This document shows, piece by piece, positions 25,897 to 33,790 of a DNA stretch of 64,000 nucleotides. The position numbers and the translations under genes were made by a program. Position 1 is the stretch's first letter. Every line of letters starts with the position of its first letter. Source of the stretch: Tunicatimonas sp964551335 (lineage in GTDB: Bacteria > Bacteroidota > Bacteroidia > Cytophagales > Cyclobacteriaceae); assembly GCA_964551335.1 (NCBI GenBank), contig CAZKCO010000002.1, positions 345,580 through 409,579 of the forward strand, given 5' to 3'. The notes beneath the pieces were generated by a model. It had not been told where the DNA came from and did not search any database. It saw nothing but the letters and a program-made list of their open reading frames with translations.

Positions 25897-28272
25897 ATGA
25901 AGAAGATTCTAATCGCCATTACAGCGATGATTACCCTCACCCAATGGTCGTTAGCTCAAGAAAAAGTAACCCTCAGCGGATACATTAAAGATATTAGCAG
26001 CGGTGAAGAGCTCATTGGAGCTACCGTCTACGTGGATCAGCTCCAGAACGGAGTAGTGACCAACATCTACGGCTTTTACTCCCTCACGCTACCGCCCGGA
26101 CAGTACGACGTTTCGTACAGCTTTGTTGGCTACCAGACCATTTCCCAATCAATCAATCTCACTAAAAACCAGGAATCTAACATCCGTCTCCAGGATGAGG
26201 CTACCCAAATGGCAGAAATCGTCATCAATGCTGATAGCGCCGATCAGGACCGAAACGTGCAACGGGTGGAAATGAGTCGCAACGATATCGATATTGGTTT
26301 AGTGAAGAAAACTCCGGCCCTGTTCGGTGAGCCCGATATTATTAAAGCAGTACAAATGATGCCGGGAGTGATCTCCGCAGGGGAGGGTACTTCCAGCTAT
26401 TTTGTCCGAGGCGGAGGTGCCGACCAGAATCTCATTCTGATTGATGAAGCCCCCATCTACGATCCCTCCCACCTCTTTGGCTTATTCTCCGTATTTAATG
26501 CGGATGTAATCAAGGACTCGGAGTTGTATAAAGGTGGAATTCCGGCTCCCTATGGCGGTCGCCTGTCTTCCATTCTGGATGTCCGTACCCGGGACGGAAA
26601 TAATCAGAAGTTTGCCGGTTCGGCTACCATTGGCTCGTTAGCTAGTAAGATAGTACTGGAAGGGCCAATCCAGAAAGACGAAGCCTCATTTCTGCTGTCA
26701 GCCCGCCGCTCCTACGCCGATTTGTTTCTGCGATTATCCGAAGATGCGCAGGACAATCAAGTCTCATTCTACGATATTAACGCCAAGATCAACTGGAAGC
26801 CCAACAACCGTAACCGCTTCTTCCTGGCTACCTATCTGGGCCGCGATGCGATGGGGTTTGACGGGCAGTTTGGGTTCAACTGGGGCAACGCCACCGCTAC
26901 CTTCCGGTGGAATCATCTGTTTAACGACCGCTGGTTCTCCAATACTACTTTCATTGCCAGCCAGTTCGATTATCAACTGGAAAGCCAGCAGGTAGCTTCG
27001 GAATTTGACTGGACAGCCGATTTGCAGGAGTTCTCGGTGAAAGAAGATATCACCTTCTTTGCCAGCCCTCGCAACACGGTCAACCTGGGGCTGCACGCCT
27101 CCTACCGTCAATTTTCTCCCGGTGACCTACAACCAGGCACCGAAACATCTATTTTTGCCCCCACCGAGTTTGACCAGACCTACGCGCTGGATTTCGCGCT
27201 CTACGCCGGTAACGAACAGCAGATCACCGAACGGCTATCAGTATTGTACGGACTGCGGGCATCCTTATTCCAGAATGTAGGAGAAGCTACCATTTACGAC
27301 TACGCCCGCAACGAACAGGGACTTCCGGACAACATCAATATTACCCGACTGGATTCGACCCAATACGGCTCCTTCGAGCCGATCAGAACCTTCTTCAATC
27401 TTGAACCGCGCTTCAGTGCCCGTTATCTGCTCACCGACGAAAGTTCACTAAAAGCCTCCTACCACCGGATGGTGCAGTATATTCACCTGCTATCAAACTC
27501 TACCATCCCCGTACCCTTCAATACCTGGACCCCAAGCTCTCCTTATCTGAATCCGCAGAAGTCGGATCAGGTAGCGCTGGGATACTTCAAAAACTTTCGA
27601 GACAACACCTATGAGTTTTCATTAGAAGGATACTACAAAAATCTCTACGATGTTACTGAATTTGCGGATAATGCTACGCTGCTGCTAAACGACAATGCTC
27701 CGGTAGAGTACCGGCAGGGCGAAGGAACCGCTTACGGTATGGAGGCTCACGTACAAAAAACGAAAGGTGCTTTAACCGGCTTTGTCAGCTACACCTGGTC
27801 TAAAACCCGACTGCAAATACCGGACGTTAATAACGGCAATCCTTTCTTCGCGAATTACGACCGCCGCCACGTGGCTAATCTGATGATGAACTACACCCTG
27901 AGCGAACAGTGGTCGTTAGGAACCAATTTTACCTACTCTACCGGACGGCCGTTCACCTTGCCGGTAGGCCGCTATACTTACGATGGGTACAACGTGGACT
28001 TATTCTCCGGCCGGAATGCCTACCGACTACCCAACTACCATCGCCTCGATTTATCCGCCAATTACTCGCCCCGAAAAAATGCTACTCGCCGGGTGAAGCA
28101 GTTCTGGAGCTTGTCTATTTATAATGTATACAACCGCAAAAACCCTTATACCATATTCACCCAAACGGTACAGAACGAGGATGGGGTAGTTATCGACCCC
28201 AATCAGAAGGAAGCGATTCTGGTTTACCTTTTTCCCATCTTTCCTTCTTTCTCCTGGAAATTAACCTTTTAA
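25897..28272 (+). CDS. TonB-dependent outer membrane receptor with CarboxypepD_reg-like domain
   Basis: Outer-membrane receptor of 791 residues. The signal peptide ends 'WSLAQ'. A carboxypeptidase-regulatory-like domain covers about 25-110 ('VTLSGYIKDISSGEELIGATVYV'). The plug follows (about 130-230: 'GEPDIIKAVQMMPGVISAGEG', 'FVRGGGADQNLILIDEAPIYDP'), and the rest is a beta-barrel that ends in Phe (SWKLTF). It lacks the SusC-type TonB-box extension and has no SusD partner. It is followed 11 bp later by a DUF4249 lipoprotein, a pairing seen often in Bacteroidota. The imported compound is unknown. Confidence 0.9.
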   Translation: MKKILIAITAMITLTQWSLAQEKVTLSGYIKDISSGEELIGATVYVDQLQNGVVTNIYGFYSLTLPPGQYDVSYSFVGYQTISQSINLTKNQESNIRLQDEATQMAEIVINADSADQDRNVQRVEMSRNDIDIGLVKKTPALFGEPDIIKAVQMMPGVISAGEGTSSYFVRGGGADQNLILIDEAPIYDPSHLFGLFSVFNADVIKDSELYKGGIPAPYGGRLSSILDVRTRDGNNQKFAGSATIGSLASKIVLEGPIQKDEASFLLSARRSYADLFLRLSEDAQDNQVSFYDINAKINWKPNNRNRFFLATYLGRDAMGFDGQFGFNWGNATATFRWNHLFNDRWFSNTTFIASQFDYQLESQQVASEFDWTADLQEFSVKEDITFFASPRNTVNLGLHASYRQFSPGDLQPGTETSIFAPTEFDQTYALDFALYAGNEQQITERLSVLYGLRASLFQNVGEATIYDYARNEQGLPDNINITRLDSTQYGSFEPIRTFFNLEPRFSARYLLTDESSLKASYHRMVQYIHLLSNSTIPVPFNTWTPSSPYLNPQKSDQVALGYFKNFRDNTYEFSLEGYYKNLYDVTEFADNATLLLNDNAPVEYRQGEGTAYGMEAHVQKTKGALTGFVSYTWSKTRLQIPDVNNGNPFFANYDRRHVANLMMNYTLSEQWSLGTNFTYSTGRPFTLPVGRYTYDGYNVDLFSGRNAYRLPNYHRLDLSANYSPRKNATRRVKQFWSLSIYNVYNRKNPYTIFTQTVQNEDGVVIDPNQKEAILVYLFPIFPSFSWKLTF

Positions 28273-28283
28273 CGACGAAAACA

Positions 28284-29126
28284 ATGTTTAAGCAAATCAT
28301 ACCCAATATACTTCTGGTACTCATCGCACTCTTCGGCCTGGGTTGCGAAGAACCCATTGAACTGGATACCGACCAAGCTCCACCGCAGTACGTCATTGAC
28401 GGGCTGATTACGAATGAGCTGACGGACCACTACATCAAAATTTCTACTTCTACCGATTTTTATAATATAGATAATCCACCCCGCGTATCTGGGGCGTCGG
28501 TCATCGTAAACGATGATTTAGGCGGGAAGTATATTTTTAAGGAAACCGAGGCTGATCCCGGATTGTATACCGCCCGCTTTCAGGGTGAAGTAGGGAGAAC
28601 TTATCACCTACAAACTACCATGCCCGGCGGTGAGGTTTTTACCGCTTCCGATGAAATGCACGCGGTGATGTCGGTAGATAGCCTGACCTGGGAAATCGAT
28701 GAAAGAGCACAGGCTGACCCTGAAGAAGAGGGGCTATACTATGATGTAAGAATTTTCGCTCGGGAACCTGCCGAAACCACCGATTATTACCTGTTTAAAT
28801 TTTACCGAAACGACACTTTGCAAAACTTTGACTCCGAAACCGGCATATTTTACGCCGACGATGAGTTGCTGGAAGGCTACATCTACGGGCTGGAAGCTCC
28901 TGTCTTCTTTCGAAAGGGTGACGTTGCTACCTTTGTAATGTATCGCATCAGCCGACCAGCATACCTGTTCTACGGAGATTTGGATAATGCTATGAATGGA
29001 GACGGGGGTATGTTTAGTCCTTCACCGGTGAACCCCCGCACTAATATCAGCCATGAAGGTTCTCCCGGATTAGGGCTGTTTCAGGTTTCAGCCGTCACCC
29101 GGGAATCCATTGTGGTAGGACAATAA
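28284..29126 (+). CDS. DUF4249 lipoprotein paired with the TonB receptor
   Basis: Lipoprotein of 280 residues with lipobox LGLGC (about Cys21), followed by 'EEPIELDTDQAPPQYVIDGL' and 'ISTSTDFYNIDNPPRVSGA', the typical opening of DUF4249. The domain has a transthyretin-like strand ('GLYTARFQGEVGRTYHLQTTMPGGEV'). It lies 11 bp behind the receptor gene, so both are one transcript. It probably sits on the outer membrane surface beside the receptor and helps capture its ligand, but this role is inferred. Its end is 16 bp from the convergent zwf-pgl gene. Confidence 0.83.
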   Translation: MFKQIIPNILLVLIALFGLGCEEPIELDTDQAPPQYVIDGLITNELTDHYIKISTSTDFYNIDNPPRVSGASVIVNDDLGGKYIFKETEADPGLYTARFQGEVGRTYHLQTTMPGGEVFTASDEMHAVMSVDSLTWEIDERAQADPEEEGLYYDVRIFAREPAETTDYYLFKFYRNDTLQNFDSETGIFYADDELLEGYIYGLEAPVFFRKGDVATFVMYRISRPAYLFYGDLDNAMNGDGGMFSPSPVNPRTNISHEGSPGLGLFQVSAVTRESIVVGQ

Positions 29127-29142
29127 CCGTTATTTGCCAGAT

Positions 29143-31434
29143 TTATTTCTTTGACAATAAGCTAGTCGCCTCATTATCTACAAACCAGTGAACCTCCCCG
29201 TGCGTAGGCCGAATTAGCTGGGCGGGGAATTTCTCCGGTTCGTACGGTCCTTCCAGTACGTGCTTCAGGGCATCAGCTTTACCTTTACCGTAGGCAATAA
29301 AAGCCAAGCAATGAGCTTGATTTACTAACTGCGGAGTTAGGGTAATACGGTAGCTGTCTAGTTTGGGAACAAACACTTCTTTCACCCAGGTCATCTCTTT
29401 CTGGGAAATGGATACTCCCGGAAATGCCGAAAGGGTATGTCCATCGCCACCCATGCCTAGCCACACCAAATCGAAGCGAGGAGTACGACCATGAAAAAAT
29501 CGCTGGAGCAGTTCCTCGTACTGTAGGGCCGCCACATCGGCTCGCAAACCACCTTGCATTGGGTAAATCTGATTCTTGGGAATGGGCACGTGACGCAGTA
29601 GCGCTTCCATAGCCATACCTGCATTACTATCCGGATGTTCCATCGGCACGGCCCGTTCGTCGCCCCAGAAGGCATGCACGTTTTTCCAGGGTACTTTAGA
29701 AGCTAATGGTTCCTGAGCCAACAATTCATACATAGCTTTAGACGAGCTTCCTCCCGATAGACACACTGTGAATCGTCCGGTCTTCTCCACCGCTTCCTGG
29801 CTCTTGGATACAAACAGCTGGGCAGCGCAATAGCTCAGGTCATCTATCTGGTTATAGGTGTGCAGGTTAATAACACCGGCTTTAGATTCATTGTACTTAT
29901 CCTCAATAATAGTTTCTAATACGTTGCGGGCCGGAGGATTGAACCAACGGCGATTGTCCTGAGCCAATAACTTGTCAGCAGCCGGTGGCCCCCAGCTCCC
30001 GGCATCGTAACTGGGATAATCGGTAATGGGGGCATTTTCCCAGGCATTCAGTATGGGCATGACTACCTCCCAGGCTGCTTCTACCTGATCGGCCCGCATA
30101 AAGAGTGACGCATTCCCAGCAATGGCATCCAGCAACAGGGTTTCGTAGGCTTCGGGGGTAGGCGCATCGTACGCATCATCGTAGTCGAAGATCATCTCTA
30201 CTGGGTTCACGATCTGACTCACTCCCGGGCGCTTGGCTTGGAAGCGAATCTTCATACCCATTTCGGGCTGAATGTTGATGACAATCCGGTTAGGGTCCTG
30301 ATTAATTTTTCCATTAGAGACAAAGGCCCGGTGCGGTGCTGATTTTAATTGAATAGTGATGACGGTAGTTTTATCGGCCATCCGCTTACCGGTACGCACG
30401 TAGAAGGGGACATCCTGCCAGCGCCAATTATCGATGAAGAATTTAGCCGCCGCGTAGGTTTCGGTATTGGAGTCCTCAGCTACTCCTTCGGCATCGCGGT
30501 AGCCGGGTACTTCTTCGCCCTTGATCCAGCCGGGGCCGTACTGTCCGCGCACTGCGTGGGCATCTATCTCCTCCTGACTGTACTTTCGCATGGCCCGTAT
30601 TACTTCCGCTTTTTTGTTTCGGATTTCATCGGCATCTAGCGAGATGGGCGGCTCCATCGCAATCATGGCCACGAGTTGTAATACGTGGTTCTGAATCATG
30701 TCTCGCAATGCACCGGAACCTTCGTAATAGCCACCGCGAGTACCCACTCCTACCGTTTCGGATACGGTAATTTGCACGTGGTCAATATAGTTGCGGTTCC
30801 AAATGGGTTCAAACAGAGCGTTAGTAAAGCGGAACGTCAGAATGTTCTGTACCGTCTCTTTTCCCAAGTAGTGATCGATGCGGTAGATTTGCTGTTCTGC
30901 GAAAATCTTAGTCAATAAACGGTTAAGCGAATGAGCAGTTTTCAAGTCGTGACCGAAAGGTTTTTCTACAATAATCCGGGTGCGGTTTATATCATTGCAG
31001 GCTCCAGCCCGGCCCAGGTTGATTGCGATGGTCTCGAACAGTGAGGGTGATACTGACAGATAAAACAGGCGATTAGCTTCTTTTGCCCCCCACTCCTGTT
31101 CTTGCTGCTCCACAATACCCACAATTTCTTTGTAGGATTCCAGATCTTTCACATTGGAAACGTGATAGGATATGTGTTGAGCGAATTCTTCCCAGCTTCC
31201 GTTATCGGCTTTCCGCCTAGAAAACTCGTTCACGCTTTCCTCCAATACCGAGCGAAATTCTTCGTCCGAAAATTCAGTCCTTCCCAAACCAATAATTTGG
31301 AAGTTATCCGGCAGGTAGCGATCAATATACAGATTGTAGAGAGCCGGAATAAGCTTGCGTTTGTTCAAATCCCCGCTACCGCCAAAGATCACAATGGTGG
31401 TTGGGTTAATATTTTGATAGTCAACAGAATTCAT
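29143..31434 (-). CDS. zwf-pgl: Fused glucose-6-phosphate dehydrogenase / 6-phosphogluconolactonase
   Basis: Single frame of 763 residues carrying the first two steps of the oxidative pentose phosphate pathway. Residues about 10-505 are glucose-6-phosphate 1-dehydrogenase: the NADP loop reads 'FGGSGDLNKRKLIPALYNLY' and the active site 'RIDHYLGKETVQNILTFRF'. After a short linker ('ARNVLETIIEDKYNES'), residues about 525-763 are a 6-phosphogluconolactonase, with 'VCLSGGSSSKAMYELLA' and 'WLGMGGDGHTLSAFPG', the latter a slight variant of GMGxDGHxASLFPG. In most bacteria these are separate genes. It is last in the tkt-rpiB-gnd-zwf cluster. Fusion would channel the unstable lactone. Confidence 0.93.
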   Translation of the reverse strand: MNSVDYQNINPTTIVIFGGSGDLNKRKLIPALYNLYIDRYLPDNFQIIGLGRTEFSDEEFRSVLEESVNEFSRRKADNGSWEEFAQHISYHVSNVKDLESYKEIVGIVEQQEQEWGAKEANRLFYLSVSPSLFETIAINLGRAGACNDINRTRIIVEKPFGHDLKTAHSLNRLLTKIFAEQQIYRIDHYLGKETVQNILTFRFTNALFEPIWNRNYIDHVQITVSETVGVGTRGGYYEGSGALRDMIQNHVLQLVAMIAMEPPISLDADEIRNKKAEVIRAMRKYSQEEIDAHAVRGQYGPGWIKGEEVPGYRDAEGVAEDSNTETYAAAKFFIDNWRWQDVPFYVRTGKRMADKTTVITIQLKSAPHRAFVSNGKINQDPNRIVINIQPEMGMKIRFQAKRPGVSQIVNPVEMIFDYDDAYDAPTPEAYETLLLDAIAGNASLFMRADQVEAAWEVVMPILNAWENAPITDYPSYDAGSWGPPAADKLLAQDNRRWFNPPARNVLETIIEDKYNESKAGVINLHTYNQIDDLSYCAAQLFVSKSQEAVEKTGRFTVCLSGGSSSKAMYELLAQEPLASKVPWKNVHAFWGDERAVPMEHPDSNAGMAMEALLRHVPIPKNQIYPMQGGLRADVAALQYEELLQRFFHGRTPRFDLVWLGMGGDGHTLSAFPGVSISQKEMTWVKEVFVPKLDSYRITLTPQLVNQAHCLAFIAYGKGKADALKHVLEGPYEPEKFPAQLIRPTHGEVHWFVDNEATSLLSKK

Positions 31435-31439
31435 TTGTC

Positions 31440-31570
31440 AGAGGTTAGATGTTAGAGGTTAGAAGCTGGAGGTTAGAAGCGGGAGGTTAGAGACCGCTGA
31501 GGTGTGCTTAGAAGCAATTGACAGATATATTATCTAACTTCCATCATCTAGCCTCTAGCTTCTGTCTTCA
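31440..31570. repeat. Word-repeat dyad between gnd and zwf-pgl
   Basis: The left arm is a tandem of GAGGTTAGA-type words (31441-31490). 31461-31479 pairs with 31545-31563 at 16 of 19 positions. The loop is about 65 nt. It fills the whole spacer of two same-strand genes, without a U-run. Confidence 0.7.
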
Positions 31571-31572
31571 GT

Positions 31573-32988
31573 TTAGCCTTGATTCCATTCAGTATGGAAA
31601 GTACCGGGCTCATCGATGCGCTCGTAGGTATGCGCTCCGAAATAATCACGCTGGGCCTGAGTCAAATTAGACGGCAGGCGCTCGCTACGATAAGCATCAA
31701 AGTACGAAAGCGCGGCGTTTAGAGCGGGCATGGGTACGCCCTGCTCAAAGCTCAATTTGGCAATTTCTATCGCATCCAGATGCAGTTGTAACAGTATTTT
31801 CGATAGATGATCATCCAGCATCAGATTCGTTAGATCAGGTTGATGGTGATAGGAAGCCATAATATCTTCTAATAACTTAGCTCTGATGATACAACCGCCC
31901 CGCCATATTTTGGCTACATCAGCCAGATTTAAACCGTAGTTAAACTCGGTGGAAGATTCCTTTAGCAATGCCATACCCTGAGCATAGGTAACGATGGTTG
32001 CAAAGTAAAGCGCATTACGGAGTTCTCCTTCCAGAAACTTCTTATCTCCCTTTACCTTAGAATTTTCGTGTACCAGAATTTCGGCGGCCTGTTTACGTTC
32101 GTTCTTTAGAGCGGATAGAAAACGAGAGGTTACGGCAGCATCAATTACCGGAATCGGGACACCCAAATCCATCGCTACCTGCGAGGTCCATTTACCGGTG
32201 CCTTTTTGCTTGGCTTTGTCCAGAATACTGTCTACCAAAAACCCTTTGCCTGCTTTAGTATCCGGCTCCTTAAAAATATCGGCAGTAATCTCAATCAGGA
32301 AAGACTGTAGCTCCCCTTCGTTCCACTCAGCAAAAGCTCGATGAATTTCTTCGTTGGGCAGGCCCATCCCCCTCTTCATCATGTCGTATACTTCGGCGAT
32401 AAGCTGCATAAGACCATACTCAATGCCATTGTGTACCATCTTCACAAAATTACCGGCTGAGGTTGTTCCTAAATAGGTCACACAAGGTTCTCCATTTACC
32501 TTAGCGGCGGCGGCTTCAAAGATGGGCCGAACAGCTTCGTAGGCCTCTTTGCTACCTCCCGGCATTAAGCTAGGACCATGACGCGCTCCTTCTTCTCCGC
32601 CCGACACGCCAATTCCAAGGTAGTTGATGTTTTTGCCTTGCAACTGCTCCATCCGTCGGTTGGTATCAGTAAAGTGAGAATTTCCCCCGTCGATGAGCAC
32701 ATCACCGTCGTCCAGCAATGGTACTAATTCTTCAATCACTGAATCTACTATTGGACCGGCGGGCACCAGCATCATAATGGTGCGCGGAGATTTTAGGGCT
32801 TTCACAAACTCTTCGGGTTCGGTAGCCCCTTTTACGTTTTCGTTTCCTTCTTTCTCCAGAGCGGTAGCCTTGCTATCGTCTTTATCCAGACCAATCACCG
32901 AGAAGCCACTATCGGCTACGTTGAGCAAAAAGTTGCGGCCCATCACCCCCAGGCCGACCATCCCAAAATCATATTGTTGTGTTTCCAT
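31573..32988 (-). CDS. gnd: 6-Phosphogluconate dehydrogenase (decarboxylating)
   Basis: Enzyme of 471 residues that converts 6-phosphogluconate to ribulose 5-phosphate and CO2. The N-terminal NADP site is 'FGMVGLGVMGRNFLLNVADSG'. 'LIDGGNSHFTDTNRR', 'IGVSGGEEGARHGPSLMPGG' and the catalytic 'FVKMVHNGIEYGLMQLIAE' are standard. The C-terminal helical domain has 'GGCIIRAKLLEDI' and ends near 'RDYFGAHTYERIDEPGTFHTEW'. Length is typical of the dimeric long form. It lies between rpiB and zwf-pgl on the same strand, each spacer holding a word-repeat dyad. Confidence 0.96.
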   Translation of the reverse strand: METQQYDFGMVGLGVMGRNFLLNVADSGFSVIGLDKDDSKATALEKEGNENVKGATEPEEFVKALKSPRTIMMLVPAGPIVDSVIEELVPLLDDGDVLIDGGNSHFTDTNRRMEQLQGKNINYLGIGVSGGEEGARHGPSLMPGGSKEAYEAVRPIFEAAAAKVNGEPCVTYLGTTSAGNFVKMVHNGIEYGLMQLIAEVYDMMKRGMGLPNEEIHRAFAEWNEGELQSFLIEITADIFKEPDTKAGKGFLVDSILDKAKQKGTGKWTSQVAMDLGVPIPVIDAAVTSRFLSALKNERKQAAEILVHENSKVKGDKKFLEGELRNALYFATIVTYAQGMALLKESSTEFNYGLNLADVAKIWRGGCIIRAKLLEDIMASYHHQPDLTNLMLDDHLSKILLQLHLDAIEIAKLSFEQGVPMPALNAALSYFDAYRSERLPSNLTQAQRDYFGAHTYERIDEPGTFHTEWNQG

Positions 32989-33000
32989 AAGTTATTTTAT

Positions 33001-33157
33001 CGTTGTATTATAGTGTTTTCGTGTTATAGTGGTAAGGAGGTTTAAGTTTGAATTTTTCGTTTTAACGTACCTAGAACTTCAAACCATAACACCGTGCGAC
33101 GCCGCGTCCACGGTGGATGGACGCCACGCGGTCACCCGAACACTTTAACACTATTTA
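33001..33157. repeat. Word-repeat dyad with nested GC-rich hairpin between rpiB and gnd
   Basis: The outer arms are GTGTT/TATAGTG words (33008-33032) and complements (AACACTTTAACACTAT, 33139-33154). Nested at 33091-33132 is a GC-rich imperfect hairpin with a perfect core GCGTCCA (33104-33110) / TGGACGC (33118-33124). The base composition of the core is very unlike the flanks. No U-run is present. Confidence 0.65.
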
Positions 33158-33159
33158 GT

Positions 33160-33612
33160 TTAGCATTCTTCATCCAGGGCAATCACCTTGTTCAATCGTC
33201 TGGTGTGCCGTTCTTCGCCGGAAAATTTAGCGTTTAAGAAGGCTTTGGTCATCTCCTTAAGAAGTTCTTCCCCAAATACCCGGGCACCAAAGCAGATAAT
33301 ATTCATATCATCGTGTTCTACTCCCTGATGGGCTGAGTAGGTATCACAAATGAGAGCGGCCCGTACTCCTTTCACTTTATTAGCCGCAATAGAGGCACCT
33401 ACTCCGCTTCCGCAGATAGCAATGCCCCGCTCCACTTCGCCACTAGCTACGGCTCGGGCTATCCTTTCGGCAAAATCCGGGTAATCGTCCAAAGCATCGT
33501 ATTCTTCGGCCCCGTAATCTACTACGCTAATGCCATCCAGGGTATGAAGAAATTCTTTTAGCTTTTCTTTCGCGTGAAACCCTCCGTGATCAGCAGAAAT
33601 ACCTATTTTCAT
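33160..33612 (-). CDS. rpiB: Ribose-5-phosphate isomerase B
   Basis: A 150-residue isomerase interconverting ribulose 5-phosphate and ribose 5-phosphate (RpiB/LacAB family). It starts MKIGISADHGGFHAKEKLKE; 'VDYGAEEYDALDDYPDFAERIARAV' and 'AICGSGVGASIAANKVKGVRAAL', with the active-site Cys in ICGSG, are hallmark sequences, as is 'NIICFGARVFGEELLKEM'. It links the gnd and transketolase steps, which fits its place between those genes. Flanked on both sides by word-repeat dyads. Confidence 0.94.
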   Translation of the reverse strand: MKIGISADHGGFHAKEKLKEFLHTLDGISVVDYGAEEYDALDDYPDFAERIARAVASGEVERGIAICGSGVGASIAANKVKGVRAALICDTYSAHQGVEHDDMNIICFGARVFGEELLKEMTKAFLNAKFSGEERHTRRLNKVIALDEEC

Positions 33613-33623
33613 AAATATCTTAA

Positions 33624-33786
33624 ATGTTAGAGTGTTTTTGTGTTATGGTGTTAGTGTGCTTTGGTTCAAGAGTTCTGAGTTTACAGGCCTGGGTTATGAT
33701 TGCTTAGATATGATTGAGAAATTGCTCTAAACATTAAATCCAAGACTTAAAACCATAACACTAGAACACCATAACACTTTAACACA
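33624..33786. repeat. Word-repeat dyad between tkt and rpiB
   Basis: 33640-33652 (GTGTTATGGTGTT) pairs perfectly with 33765-33777, and flanking words AGAGTGTT and TTTGGTT extend the arms to about 36 bp with a few mismatches. The loop is about 90 nt. It occupies almost the full spacer. Confidence 0.75.
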
Positions 33787-33790
33787 ATAT

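Noticed and set aside
29424..29675. Frames inside the lactonase part of zwf-pgl on both strands
   Set aside because: They are frame shadows of a strongly conserved enzyme gene and carry no motifs.
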